Of a stretch of 64,000 bases of DNA, positions 52,416-62,141 are shown piece by piece. The position numbers were made by a program, and so were the translations under genes. The stretch's first letter is position 1. The number at the start of each line of letters is the position of its first letter. The stretch is from Fibrobacter sp. (GTDB taxonomy: Bacteria > Fibrobacterota > Fibrobacteria > Fibrobacterales > Fibrobacteraceae): the NCBI GenBank assembly GCA_017412605.1, contig JAFPWY010000011.1:310001-374000 (forward strand), read 5' to 3'. The notes beneath the pieces are model-generated. The model had not been told where the DNA came from, made no database searches, and saw only the letters and a program-made list of their open reading frames with translations.

Positions 52416-52444
52416 ATTATAGATAATTAAATTTGGGTTGTCAA
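52416..52444 (-). promoter_or_regulatory. Consensus promoter of tRNA-Gly
   Basis: TTGACA, 17 bases, TATAAT (then TG) on the minus strand: perfect hexamers and spacing. The -35 hexamer contains the TGA stop codon of the cyclase gene upstream. Confidence 0.88.
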
Positions 52445-53511
52445 GGGGTGTGGAGCGAAAAAATTAAAATTTCTTTCTTTTTTCCCCTCAGTTCGAAAAA
52501 TCCTTCCTTGTGGCAGAAAAATCCGTGGGGGAGCGGGAGCGGAAGCTTGATGTAGAGGTCTTCCGATATCAGGAAATCCTTCCCCAGCTTGGTGCAGAGA
52601 CTCTGGATTCGGCTGGTGGTGTTCAGCACGTCGCCGTGGTAGGCCATTTCGCTGCCGAAGTTTCCGACTTCCGTGGAGATGACCTTGCCGCAGTGTACTC
52701 CGGCCTTGAACGAGGGGGCCACCCCGTATTTCTTGAGGAATCGGGGCTTTGTCCTCTCGAGGCAGACGGCGAAGTCGTAGAAACAGTTGATGGGGCGGGC
52801 CTTTTTCTTGCAAGCGGATGTTTTCCAGGTGAGGAAGGCGCCGTCGCCGGCAATCTGGTAAATGTCCCCACGGTTTTCCGCGCAGCAGTTGGAGAGCAGC
52901 TTGTAGTAGTCCTTCATGAAGTTGCTGTACCTGACATGTCCAAGTTCTTCGGCGATTTCCGTCGAATGGCGCAGGTCTATGAACATGAATATCAGGTCTT
53001 CCTCGACGGGGTCCTGGTACTTGCCGAGGACCGTGTTGACGAACACGCGTGTACCGAATTTCTTGTGCACCGTGTTCATGAACGTGAACATGTGGGCCAG
53101 CAGGAACATCAGCGCGATCGTGGCGAGGCATTTGTGCGTTTCGAACGCCGCGAGGACTTGTTCGAGTCCCTGCACTGTGATGAGCCTGTTCGCTCCGTTG
53201 TCCATGTTCCAGACGAGGATGCAGAGCGCATAGTTGATGCTGATGTTTGTGATAAAGTAGAGCGAACGAATCAGGAGTGCCGCGGTTACGGAACGGTGGT
53301 CCATTTCGTCTTGAAGAACGACTACGTCGTATATTCCGTGCGACAGGCCTACGAAAATGGACAGTTGCAGCATGAAGAACAGACTGTCAATGTTGAATTC
53401 GGCGAATGCCAGCATGCCTAGGGCCGTGGCGCCCACGGTCACGAGAATCCATCCCGTGATGTAGTTGCAAATTGCTTTCAATTTGCGTGCTGTCATTCGG
53501 CTCATGAACAT
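52441..53511 (-). CDS. Class III adenylate/guanylate cyclase with membrane domain
   Basis: 356 residues. The first ~165 form a membrane domain of about five helices. The cyclase homology domain follows (about 175-335), with metal aspartates in FIDLRHSTE and IAGDGAFLTW, FKAGVHCGKV in the substrate region, and the GDVLNTTSRIQSL motif whose Asn and Arg act in catalysis. The product is cAMP or cGMP. A cAMP product would fit the CRP-type palindromes at 69 and 3141, but that link is inference. Start at 53511 follows the small membrane protein gene by three bases; the Met at 53496 is possible too. Confidence 0.85.
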   Translation of the reverse strand: MFMSRMTARKLKAICNYITGWILVTVGATALGMLAFAEFNIDSLFFMLQLSIFVGLSHGIYDVVVLQDEMDHRSVTAALLIRSLYFITNISINYALCILVWNMDNGANRLITVQGLEQVLAAFETHKCLATIALMFLLAHMFTFMNTVHKKFGTRVFVNTVLGKYQDPVEEDLIFMFIDLRHSTEIAEELGHVRYSNFMKDYYKLLSNCCAENRGDIYQIAGDGAFLTWKTSACKKKARPINCFYDFAVCLERTKPRFLKKYGVAPSFKAGVHCGKVISTEVGNFGSEMAYHGDVLNTTSRIQSLCTKLGKDFLISEDLYIKLPLPLPHGFFCHKEGFFELRGKKKEILIFSLHTP

Positions 53512-53514
53512 AGG

Positions 53515-53697
53515 CTAATGGATAAACAGTGGCAAGCACCAGATAATGAAGACGAGAAGGATGTCGACTGACGATTCCTTGTTGAAAAGCAACATCGAGG
53601 CCAGTAGCAGGATAATGGTGGACAACGTCAGAAACAGGAGAAGGTTCATCCATTTCCTTATCTTTGGGGAAAATCTTGTTAAAAAGTTGCTCACCAT
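53515..53697 (-). CDS. Small membrane protein encoded just upstream of the cyclase
   Basis: 60 codons. After a basic start (MVSNFLTRFSPKIRKW) come two predicted membrane helices (LLLFLTLSTIILLLASMLL and ILLVFIIWCLPLF). It ends three bases before the cyclase ATG, so the two are likely cotranscribed. AAGGG is close to the ATG. An inner ATG at 53649 with AAGGA before it is an alternative start. It may assist or regulate the cyclase. It could instead be spurious, since AT-rich sequence readily yields hydrophobic frames. Confidence 0.5.
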   Translation of the reverse strand: MVSNFLTRFSPKIRKWMNLLLFLTLSTIILLLASMLLFNKESSVDILLVFIIWCLPLFIH

Positions 53698-53814
53698 ATG
53701 CCCTTATATAACTAAATTTTTTAGTAAACGAAAAAAAATTTTTGAGGTCGGCCCCCAAAAAATTTGTCAATCGTGTTATTGCCGGATTTTAATCGTGTCC
53801 AGAATGGAATATTT

Positions 53815-54960
53815 ATGCTTGGAATCTACATTCACGTGCCCTTTTGCGAGAAGGTCTGCGATTACTGCGACTTCCGCGTGATGCCGTCGCGTTCTTCCGA
53901 GCTGTTCGGCGAATATACGGATTTGCTCGTCCGCGAGATGCAGGGCTTTGCGCAGGCGAATCCCGGTGCGCTAGAATCTGCGGAAACACTCTACCTGGGT
54001 GGAGGAACTCCGTCGCTTTTGCCGGGGGATTGCCTTGTGCGCGTGTTCGATTCGCTCCGCCGGTTCGGGGTCGACGTGTCGCGGTTGCGTGAAGTCACGA
54101 TGGAGTTCAATCCGGAGTCCTGCAACGAATCGACCGTTTCGCTTGCACGCGAGTGCGGCGTGGGTCGCTTCAGTCTTGGACTCCAGTCGTTCCGGAGCGA
54201 GATTCTGGAAAGGATCGGGAGGCGCCATTCCGTGGAGGTGGGCCTCCGTGCGCTGGAACTTTTGTGTTCGCAGCCGGGAATAGAAGTCAACGGGGATCTC
54301 ATGTTCAACCTGCCGGGACAACTCCCTGAACAGTTCCTGGGCGATCTGGAAAGACTGGCCGATTTTCCGCTGAACCACGTGAGTTTTTATGGTCTTACGG
54401 TGGCTGGGCGTACCCGTCTGGGGCACAGAATTGCCCGTGGGGAACTTTCTGTGGATGAGGACCTTTACGGCGAGATGTACCTCCGGGGGGTGGAGCTGCT
54501 GCAGCAAAAGGGCTTTGATCGGTACGAAGTCTCCAATTTCTGCCGTTCGAATAAGTTAAGCGTTCACAATAAAAATTACTGGGACCGTGGAGAGTACATT
54601 GGATTCGGCCCGGGCGCACACTCCTATTTTCGCGGGATGCGCTTCAATGCTCCGGAAATTTATCCGAGATGGCGTGAGTTTATCCTTAACGGGATGCCAC
54701 GGTCTGGGCTTAATTTGGATGTACTGACCCCGGACGATATCTGGACCGAGCGCGTCTGGCTTTCCATGCGGCAAAGTGAGGGGCTGGACCTGGAAAAACT
54801 CCGTGCCGAGGGCATTGTCCTGCCCGAATCCTGCTATGCAAAATGGGTAGAAAATGGATGCCTGGCGCTGGAATCCGGTCGACTCCGGCTGGTTGGCCGC
54901 GGCTGGCTCCTCATGGACACCATCGTGACCGATGTTCTAAACGGATATATTCCAAATTGA
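53815..54960 (+). CDS. hemW: HemW-type radical SAM protein (heme chaperone/coproporphyrinogen dehydrogenase-like)
   Basis: 381 residues from MLGIYIHVPFCEKVCDYCDF; Cys11, Cys15 and Cys18 are the 4Fe-4S ligands. LYLGGGTPSLL is the SAM-binding GGGTP motif. EFNPES, FSLGLQSF and DLMFNLPGQ follow as in HemW/HemN relatives, with the C-terminal HemN domain at about 300-381. It lacks the extended N-terminus of true HemN, which favours HemW, a heme-binding chaperone. The upstream start at 53764 adds residues without family resemblance. It has its own terminator and no heme genes beside it. Confidence 0.9.
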   Translation: MLGIYIHVPFCEKVCDYCDFRVMPSRSSELFGEYTDLLVREMQGFAQANPGALESAETLYLGGGTPSLLPGDCLVRVFDSLRRFGVDVSRLREVTMEFNPESCNESTVSLARECGVGRFSLGLQSFRSEILERIGRRHSVEVGLRALELLCSQPGIEVNGDLMFNLPGQLPEQFLGDLERLADFPLNHVSFYGLTVAGRTRLGHRIARGELSVDEDLYGEMYLRGVELLQQKGFDRYEVSNFCRSNKLSVHNKNYWDRGEYIGFGPGAHSYFRGMRFNAPEIYPRWREFILNGMPRSGLNLDVLTPDDIWTERVWLSMRQSEGLDLEKLRAEGIVLPESCYAKWVENGCLALESGRLRLVGRGWLLMDTIVTDVLNGYIPN

Positions 54961-54988
54961 ACTGAATTGGGTGAAATTCAGTTTTTTT
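54961..54988 (+). terminator. Terminator of hemW
   Basis: ACTGAATT-N6-AATTCAGT directly after the stop codon, followed by seven Ts. Confidence 0.88.
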
Positions 54989-55133
54989 GCATAATTTGGG
55001 CTGTTTTTTCGGCCCGTTTCGCATTTATCAAAAATCGGTGTGATATTTACCCCACCTTTGAAAGTAAACGAAATTTATCGTTGCCAAAAGATATATATTG
55101 GTATTTGTAGTTTTTTATTGTTGGAGCACCTGA

Positions 55134-57908
55134 ATGAGACTGCATATTGCGAGCATTCTTAAGTTTTCGGCATTGTCCTTGCTGTTGGTGGGGACGAGCG
55201 CTTTGGCCGATGACCAAATCGACTGTATCGACTTTGAAGGTTCCCCGAGCCCCTACTGCCTTTATTCGCGCATCGAATCCTCTAGACGGTTCAATTTGTA
55301 CACTCTGGACGAGGGCGTCCAGGTCAAGAAAGATTCGCACGGACTCCCGACCAACTCCAAGCGTAATGTTGACTTTTACGTCTATGCCCCGAAGGCCGAT
55401 AACGATTCCGTCGATATTGTCTTGAAACCCGATACCGCGGTCACCAACTTGATGAAGGTCAATTCCCTGGATTCCGGTTTCCGTTGGTTCGGCGTCAGCG
55501 CTTCTTACCCGATCTTCAACGTCCCTGTCGGAACGTTGACCGATAAGAATGCCGCTCCCCAGATTGTCGCCTACTACAACTTCTATGCTCCGGCCATCCA
55601 GTATTGCTGGACTCCCAAATGCGACAGCGTCGTAACGCAGGCTTCCGACTTGAACATGGACGTGGGTGAATCTGCCACGATTTATGCGAGGGCCTACATT
55701 CCGGTCGGCCCCGATTCCGGAGCTACGGATTCGACGCTCGTGAAGAGCTTCTATTTCTCGACCCAGGGGGCCGGCGACAACCTGCGCTTCCAATCGCTGG
55801 CCGGTGAACAGCTCCCTGAACGCGATGGACTGGGTGTCCAGATTGATTTTACAGCCGAAGACCACGGCATTGTCGGCTTTGTCGTTGTCGCTGTGGATAC
55901 GGGCCGTACCGACCCCGGCGAGGCTTTTTCGCTTAACAGCTACCTGACTGGCTACAAAAAGGACGGAACCCCCGAGTTTATCGTAAACGGGACTTTCCCG
56001 GGTAAGCTCACCATCAACGACCGCAACCTCCCGCATCTCGACAGTGCCTGCGTGTATGACACCGACGGCGATGGCATCGGCGACAAGATTGTCTCCTGGT
56101 ACAGCGGTGACCGTGATTCTGTCATTCTGACGGACTTCGCTTACAGCTGGCCCACCGAGGATAATTTCGGAAAGTGGGTGTCGTTCAAGGATGACCAGGG
56201 CAAGGCGGGCAAGCTCAAGACCGAAATGAGTTTCGATGCGCTCAATATGTCTCCTTCGGGCAACGAAGCCGTTGGCGCTCTGAAAGTGGCGGTACAGTCC
56301 CAGTTCACGGGAATCGACGACACCTTGCGTAGCGAATTGACTGACCGCATCGGGGCTGTAATCCAGACGGCATCCATTCTCTATGGCGAAAAAGACAAGG
56401 ACGTCCTTATCATCAAGTTCAACAAGGACATAGACACTTCGTGGAACAAGGGCAAGGGCTTTGTCTTAAACGGCAAGGAAATCGCCGAAGAAGCCATTGA
56501 GAAGAATGGAGACGAATGGCGCTTTACCGTGGACACGGGTGTCGTGAAGGTTGGCGACATGATCCGCATCTCGATTGATGGCGGAATTCAGGCTGCCGAC
56601 GGCAACAAGACCGGGAAGAACCATGAAGTGCCTGTTCGCAACGCCGGTGGCATCTACGCGACCAACGAGAACAACGGCTTCTACGACCGCAATGGCGACG
56701 GTACGATGGACAGCGCTTCCATCGGCTTCCAGAACGCGCTCACGGACGATGACCTCAAGACGACGTCCATCTCCCTGTACTGGCTGGATTCCAAGAGCGA
56801 AGTCCACGAGCTCAAGTTCAAGAACTTGGACTCGCTGCTCAAGAAGGGGGTGATTTCTCTTTCCGAAGACAGAACCATTATCGGCTTTGACTTGGCAGAC
56901 AGCAAGTACGACATCAAGGAAATGCTCACCAACATCGATTCAACGAATGCTGTGCTGAACAAGCCGTACGGCTATGCCAAGATGACGAATACGATTTCTA
57001 TCGCCGGTCACAAGGATTCCACCGTGACGACGATGCTCGGCATGCACGACCGCATGTCTCCGGTGATTTCGGGGACGTTCCTAAATCCGGAGTCCTTCCA
57101 GAAGGCGACTCCCGACGTATTTACCGTGACCTTTACCGAGCCGGTCGATACGACTGCATTTGAACTTTCTAAGGAAGACCTTGCGTTCTTTGTCGATGGC
57201 AAATGGGTGCATTATGGTCTTGGCTCGCATACCTGGACTGATGGCGGCAGAACGCTTAAGCTGTTCCTCGAAAGTGGTGTCGAGCTTTCCGAGCGCATGA
57301 ATCCTGCGGATTCCGTCAGGTTCAGCAACTACGAAAAGAGCTTTACCGACCTCGAAGGCAACTGCGTCCGCGAAGAAGCGCCTACGGTCATGGTCGAGGG
57401 CGATCCGCGCGTCATCGTGAAGACGACTTCGCTTGCCACACTTGAACGAGCAGTCCTTCTGGCCGACAAGGCCGCATTTACGGAACGCTTTGTCGAAGAG
57501 GACGTGCGCATGGATTCCGAAATGAAGAAGTCGCTGGGCGTACTTCTCGATATCGGTTTCTCGACGATTATGAAATCCGATACGGCCGGTGGCGCAACGC
57601 TTGACCTTGACGAGATTGGTCTTAAGTGGGAACTGGACGTGTTCACGAATTTGGGTGGCTATGTGGCTAACGCTTCTGGAAAGATCCGTTGCAGCGACAA
57701 GTCCTTTGGTGGCAACTGCTTTGAAAATGCACGCAAGCTGTACCTGCGCTGGAACATGCGTTCCAATAGCGGTCGCAAGGTCGGTGTCGGTGTGTATGTT
57801 GCCAAGTTGAGGGTGAAGGTTTTTGGAGCCAAGGAATCGTTTAAAGTGGAAAGAATTTATAACTGGGGCATCCGTGCCGGCTCGGACGGCATGACGCTCG
57901 GTGAGTGA
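55134..57908 (+). CDS. Very large secreted protein, paired with the next gene
   Basis: 924 residues with a signal peptide (cleavage near SALAD) and GGAG before the ATG. The mature protein is a chain of beta-rich Ig-like regions. DTDGDGIGD (near 308) and DRNGDGTMD (near 525) are Asp-rich calcium-binding-type motifs that begin such repeats. The C-terminus shares an element with the next gene: GGNCFENARK, LRWNMRS, then GRKVGVGVYVAKLRV. This resembles the FlgD-like end domain of extracellular repeat proteins. It is probably a cell-surface or fibre-adhesion component. I do not recognise a named family for the N-terminal 300 residues. The next gene begins 20 bases later, so they form an operon. Confidence 0.75.
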   Translation: MRLHIASILKFSALSLLLVGTSALADDQIDCIDFEGSPSPYCLYSRIESSRRFNLYTLDEGVQVKKDSHGLPTNSKRNVDFYVYAPKADNDSVDIVLKPDTAVTNLMKVNSLDSGFRWFGVSASYPIFNVPVGTLTDKNAAPQIVAYYNFYAPAIQYCWTPKCDSVVTQASDLNMDVGESATIYARAYIPVGPDSGATDSTLVKSFYFSTQGAGDNLRFQSLAGEQLPERDGLGVQIDFTAEDHGIVGFVVVAVDTGRTDPGEAFSLNSYLTGYKKDGTPEFIVNGTFPGKLTINDRNLPHLDSACVYDTDGDGIGDKIVSWYSGDRDSVILTDFAYSWPTEDNFGKWVSFKDDQGKAGKLKTEMSFDALNMSPSGNEAVGALKVAVQSQFTGIDDTLRSELTDRIGAVIQTASILYGEKDKDVLIIKFNKDIDTSWNKGKGFVLNGKEIAEEAIEKNGDEWRFTVDTGVVKVGDMIRISIDGGIQAADGNKTGKNHEVPVRNAGGIYATNENNGFYDRNGDGTMDSASIGFQNALTDDDLKTTSISLYWLDSKSEVHELKFKNLDSLLKKGVISLSEDRTIIGFDLADSKYDIKEMLTNIDSTNAVLNKPYGYAKMTNTISIAGHKDSTVTTMLGMHDRMSPVISGTFLNPESFQKATPDVFTVTFTEPVDTTAFELSKEDLAFFVDGKWVHYGLGSHTWTDGGRTLKLFLESGVELSERMNPADSVRFSNYEKSFTDLEGNCVREEAPTVMVEGDPRVIVKTTSLATLERAVLLADKAAFTERFVEEDVRMDSEMKKSLGVLLDIGFSTIMKSDTAGGATLDLDEIGLKWELDVFTNLGGYVANASGKIRCSDKSFGGNCFENARKLYLRWNMRSNSGRKVGVGVYVAKLRVKVFGAKESFKVERIYNWGIRAGSDGMTLGE

Positions 57909-57928
57909 TTTTTTTGGAGGATAGAGCT

Positions 57929-60900
57929 ATGATGAAGATGGCAAAATGGTTGATTACTGTGGGGGTGCTAGGACTGGTGTCCTATGCCTTTGGCGCGTCC
58001 ACATATGGCGAGCCCTCCAATCCTGCTACGGGTATTTGGATCCAGCAGGTCGGCGATATCGTCCCGCATGCGGCGACGACAGAAACGCTGTATTATACGA
58101 AATACGCGCAGAATGACCGCGTCAAGAGCCTCGACTATTACTATGACGGTAATGGTTATCTGCAATTGAAAAACAAGAAGATCCTTTGTACGGAAGGTGA
58201 TGGCATGAGCGGTGCCGATGGTATCGTGCATCACCCGGATGGCAGCCTGATCGTTGCAGCTCAGGGATCCACCGTCTACAAGGTGAGCAAGACGGCGGGT
58301 GCAGGTAATAAGAGGTGCATCGTTGCCTCTGCAACGACAAAATCCGGTGTTTGGCACTTGATGGTCGACCCGAACCAGAAATATGTGTGGGCTGCCGGCA
58401 TTCCGGGAAAGTTGCACAGAATCCAGATTACCAAGGACAAACCGAATGCTTTTGATAACGAGGGTTACCGTGTAAAGTTGACGAAGACCTCGGGCGACCG
58501 CGTGTTCCATGACTCTCTCGCAACATTGATCTGGGACAAGGAAGGAAACGCCTTCTTTACGTATTCCAATTACTATGGTGGCGGTTGTGAAAGGTACGAT
58601 AACGACCCCAGTTCCCCTGTAGGCTATGACTTCCGCAATTGTACTGCTGACGAGAGAAAGCATGAAGCGGCGAAGGCGTACTTTGGCTACATCACGGATA
58701 CGACCAAGGTGTATGTGAAGAACAAGACTATGTCCGATACGCTCCATGCTCCCGTGGGGGATAGCGCTATTACCAAGATGCAAGTCAAGATTTTGATTGA
58801 TTCGCTTGAAGGCGCCCATGGCGGTACTTACGACCCGTATTCCAATACGATATTCGTGTTCGGCGGCGCAAAGATTGTGCAAATCAAGCCCCAGAGGAAG
58901 AACGGGAAGATGACGGCTTCCATTGTGGGAACCATCGACCTGCACGATTATTTCTTTGATGATTCCTATGATAACCTGACCGAACCCAGAACGGATGACC
59001 ATGTGGGTTGGCGTCTGGACCAGGGAACGGTTGACGGTCACGGACATCTCTTTGTGGCCTCCAATACCGGTCACATGGTGTTTGTCGATTACACTTCCAA
59101 CTCGCAGAAATATATTACGGACAACATTTTGGTCCATGTCCAGTGGATTGACAACTGGCTCGATGACCTTGCTCCGCTCGATGTCGTTGAAGAAATCCGT
59201 TCCAGCGCAAACCAGGGACATGACCAGCTTTCCAGCAGCTCCATGGGCATCAGTTCCAGCAGGCAGGAATACAGCTCCAGCTCCAAGCCGAAATCCAGCA
59301 GCTCGAGCAAGAAGGTCTCCAGCAGCTCCAAGGGGAACAGCTCCTCTAGCGGCGGCAATGGCGGTGGAAATTCCAGCAGTTCCAAGATAACGAGCTCTTC
59401 CAGCGGCGGCAATGGCGGTAACGGAGGCTCCAGCAGCTCGAAGAAGGTTTCTAGCAGCTCCGGTGGAAATAACAATGGGTCGTCCAGTTCTGGCGGCAAT
59501 GGTGGAAACAACTCCAGCAGCTCCAAGGGGAAGAGTTCTTCCAGCGGTGGCAACGGTGGTGGCAATTCCAGCGGTAAGGACGGCGATGGAGACGACTTCC
59601 CGGATGAATCCAGTTCTAGCAACAAGAATGGCAGCGGTGACGACTTCCCGGATGGTTCCAGCTCCAGCCGAGTGTACGTGGGCTTCGATGACTACGAGGA
59701 CGATAAGGGCGCCTTGGATTTCTATCCGTCGAACGACAACTATGAAGATGGCGATTCCCTTGTTTCCGATGTGGGCGTCATGATTCCTGTGGATTCCGCG
59801 GACGGTACGCCGGGTACGGTCAAGGTGGGCGAGAACGTCTACATGAAGGAAAACAATCCGATATCTCCGATGGACCTGCGCTACGGAAGCGGTCTTGATT
59901 CGGCTCAGGTGGGCCAGGTGGTGGCTATTGTCCTTGATTCTGCGCAGATCAAGAAAATATTTGGTAACTCTGTCGATTCTATCATGGTGGTCCCCAGAGG
60001 CAACATTGACTTGGTGAATCCGAGCAATGCATCGCGACCGGACTCCATCGTCTACAATGCGGACGGTTCCGTGGTCATTTGGGTGACTGCCGATACGGTT
60101 GTCGACAAGGGTAGCATTTACGTGGTCGGCAACGGCAAGGTCGCTATCATCGACAACATCAACTTCTATGATCCTATCCCGGATGCCCGTATCGGATTCG
60201 TTAAGGATTCCGATGGCGATAAGGTTCTGGACTTCCAGGAAATCCTGCTCAAGGATCCGCTCCCTGCAGGCATTGTCGTGAAGTCGATCGAGGACGTTAT
60301 CAAGGGTAAGACAAAGAAGGTTAACAGCGTTATCGAGGTGAATGCGTCCCGTGACAGGCTGATTATGGACGTGTCGGATATTAGCTTCCCGGAGAAGTTC
60401 CCCGAGGACGCTTACGCCATCATCACCTACGAGACGGAGAATGGAACATGCTACACCCGCAAGGTGCAACTCCTCGAGGTGGGCAACAATGTCATCAATT
60501 CTTCGTTCGCCATCCGAGACAAGGCGGGTAAGGATTCGCTGTTCATCAAGTTCAATATCGACCTCATCCCGGCAGATATCGTTAATCCCGATATGCTTGT
60601 CATGCTGAAGCAGGAACTTGACCGTCATGGCTTTGACCTGGAAGACATTTCCAACGCCTACATGCCTAGCCGCAACATGGTTGTGCTGGTGGGTAAGGAC
60701 TTGGGTCTCAAGGGCAAGAACAAAGATAGCGTCTCGCTCTATCCGAATGTGACTTTTGAAAATCTGCAATATATCACCTCCGACGAATACGAACGCGAAG
60801 TGCCTGTGAAGGTTATCGACCGCGTGCCTTCCGTGAAGAACGTGGAGTACAGGGATACCGACGGTGATGGCGTTCTGGATCAGATTGTCACTAACTTTAC

Positions 60901-62044
60901 AAAGAACGTGACAAGCGCTGACCTGGAAATGCTCCATATGTCGTTCCCGTGGTACAGCTTCCGTGGCCTCCTGATTCAGCTGATGGCCAGCCCGGATGAA
61001 CTGAGCCTGGATCCGAAGGATTCTTCTCGCGTTGTCTGGAATGTGCGCAGCAGTACGCCGCTCACGACAGGCGTAACCAGCATTAGCGAAGACCTGCCTC
61101 CTGCGACAGTCTACACCTACTACGACGTATTGGGCGAGACGTTCGTGAACGAGGAAAATGCGGTCATCGTCGATAAAATGCCTCCGGTTATTGTGGGCGC
61201 CGTGCTCAATTACGGTTCGAAGGCGGATTCCCTGGCGGTCACCTTCTCCGAAGTCGTGCAGTACCAGGATCTGGAAGGCCGCGATTACTTCCGCTATATC
61301 CACGGAAAGGACGTTATCGACCTTCTGCCGAGCAGCATTCTGTGGTCGAGCGATGGACGCGTTGCGACGCTGGTCCTCGACGGAAGCGTTGCAACGATTC
61401 TGCCGGGCGACTCCCTCATGGTGGTGCGTGGCGCGAAGGACGACATCAGGGACAACTACGGCAATATCGCTGGCGAGAAACCGTCGCCGGTCGTCATCGC
61501 CGGCTTGCTGAACCACCTGGTGGAATCCACAAAGATGGGCCGTTTCGACGATGCGGACGAAATGTACCGTACGCTGAGTTCCGTGAACCTGCGCTATGTC
61601 CCGAGCACTGTGACGAAGGAAGATCTCGAGAAGGAAGGCGCCCTGGGTCAGTTGGTGCAGTTGGGCGAACGGTTTGTGCCGCAACTTGTCGACCGTGCGC
61701 AGATATCGGCCGATGGTACGGTTGACCCGTCCGTGCTCGATTCCCTGAAGCCCGAGAACATCTTCATCACCTTCGTGGTGAACTACTACGATCACCTTGG
61801 CCAGTACGTGAACGACACCTCCATCACCGTGCAGTGCAACAGCTGGAAGTTTGGCGGAAACTGCTTGGATACCGACAAGAAGGTGTTCGTGAACTGGAAC
61901 TTCAAGGACCATACCGGCCGCTTCGTCGGTACGGGTGTGTACATGGTCCAGTTCAAGATGGTCGTGAAGTACGAAAAGAAGAAAATCGAGGAAGAAGTTA
62001 AGGACAAGTGGGGCGTCCGCCGCAGCAAGAAGCGCAAGAAATAG
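57929..62044 (+). CDS. Giant secreted protein with propeller-like N-terminus, Ser/Gly linker and repeated beta-domains
   Basis: 1371 residues, signal peptide ending near AFGAS, and GGAGG before the ATG at 57929. Residues ~30-420 have features of a beta-propeller (GADGIVHHPDGSLIVAA, VWHLMVDPNQKYVWAAG, DGHGHLFVAS). About 435-580 is a Ser/Gly/Asn linker of SSSS and GGNGG units. The rest is Ig-like repeats with Asp-rich openings (DSDGDKVLD, DTDGDGVLD). The end matches the preceding gene: GGNCLDTDKKVFVNWNFKD, GRFVGTGVYMVQFKM, then a Lys/Arg-rich tail. It is probably surface anchored or released and may act with the upstream protein. Function unknown. Confidence 0.75.
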   Translation: MMKMAKWLITVGVLGLVSYAFGASTYGEPSNPATGIWIQQVGDIVPHAATTETLYYTKYAQNDRVKSLDYYYDGNGYLQLKNKKILCTEGDGMSGADGIVHHPDGSLIVAAQGSTVYKVSKTAGAGNKRCIVASATTKSGVWHLMVDPNQKYVWAAGIPGKLHRIQITKDKPNAFDNEGYRVKLTKTSGDRVFHDSLATLIWDKEGNAFFTYSNYYGGGCERYDNDPSSPVGYDFRNCTADERKHEAAKAYFGYITDTTKVYVKNKTMSDTLHAPVGDSAITKMQVKILIDSLEGAHGGTYDPYSNTIFVFGGAKIVQIKPQRKNGKMTASIVGTIDLHDYFFDDSYDNLTEPRTDDHVGWRLDQGTVDGHGHLFVASNTGHMVFVDYTSNSQKYITDNILVHVQWIDNWLDDLAPLDVVEEIRSSANQGHDQLSSSSMGISSSRQEYSSSSKPKSSSSSKKVSSSSKGNSSSSGGNGGGNSSSSKITSSSSGGNGGNGGSSSSKKVSSSSGGNNNGSSSSGGNGGNNSSSSKGKSSSSGGNGGGNSSGKDGDGDDFPDESSSSNKNGSGDDFPDGSSSSRVYVGFDDYEDDKGALDFYPSNDNYEDGDSLVSDVGVMIPVDSADGTPGTVKVGENVYMKENNPISPMDLRYGSGLDSAQVGQVVAIVLDSAQIKKIFGNSVDSIMVVPRGNIDLVNPSNASRPDSIVYNADGSVVIWVTADTVVDKGSIYVVGNGKVAIIDNINFYDPIPDARIGFVKDSDGDKVLDFQEILLKDPLPAGIVVKSIEDVIKGKTKKVNSVIEVNASRDRLIMDVSDISFPEKFPEDAYAIITYETENGTCYTRKVQLLEVGNNVINSSFAIRDKAGKDSLFIKFNIDLIPADIVNPDMLVMLKQELDRHGFDLEDISNAYMPSRNMVVLVGKDLGLKGKNKDSVSLYPNVTFENLQYITSDEYEREVPVKVIDRVPSVKNVEYRDTDGDGVLDQIVTNFTKNVTSADLEMLHMSFPWYSFRGLLIQLMASPDELSLDPKDSSRVVWNVRSSTPLTTGVTSISEDLPPATVYTYYDVLGETFVNEENAVIVDKMPPVIVGAVLNYGSKADSLAVTFSEVVQYQDLEGRDYFRYIHGKDVIDLLPSSILWSSDGRVATLVLDGSVATILPGDSLMVVRGAKDDIRDNYGNIAGEKPSPVVIAGLLNHLVESTKMGRFDDADEMYRTLSSVNLRYVPSTVTKEDLEKEGALGQLVQLGERFVPQLVDRAQISADGTVDPSVLDSLKPENIFITFVVNYYDHLGQYVNDTSITVQCNSWKFGGNCLDTDKKVFVNWNFKDHTGRFVGTGVYMVQFKMVVKYEKKKIEEEVKDKWGVRRSKKRKK

Positions 62045-62100
62045 CTATGAGCACGGGCTCCGCCCTTTGAGCTGTGAGCCCGGGTGCAAAGCCCCCTGTG
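62045..62100 (+). repeat. Stop-codon-adjacent TATGAGC repeat, copy after the giant gene
   Basis: The TAG is followed by CTATGAGCACGGGCTCCGCC then CTTTGAGCTGTGAGCCCGGG. The two halves can pair (CGGGCTC with GAGCCCG). It shares TATGAGC and CTTTGAG with the copies at 20531 and 62141. Confidence 0.6.
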
Positions 62101-62106
62101 GGTATA

Positions 62107-62141
62107 AAAAAACATTCAGCCGTAGCTGAATGTTTTTTTTT
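62107..62141. terminator. Terminator between the giant gene and the sigma factor gene
   Basis: AACATTCAGC-CGTA-GCTGAATGTT, a perfect 10-bp stem, followed by ten or more Ts. The A-run on the other side may let it also serve the convergent sigma gene. Confidence 0.92.

Noticed and set aside
55035-55056. CRP-type operator upstream of the giant-protein operon
   Set aside because: Only the left half TGTGA is present; the right half reads CCCCA, so it does not meet the palindrome standard used for the sites at 69 and 3143.
59230-59670. Possible CRISPR-like or satellite repeat
   Set aside because: The repeats are codon-level SSSS/GGNGG linker units in frame within a secreted protein, with no constant repeat-spacer structure.
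57968-61912. 1314-codon minus-strand frame opposite the giant secreted protein
   Set aside because: Antisense shadow of Asp/Ser/Val-rich codons. The plus strand has a signal peptide, ribosome site and domain structure.
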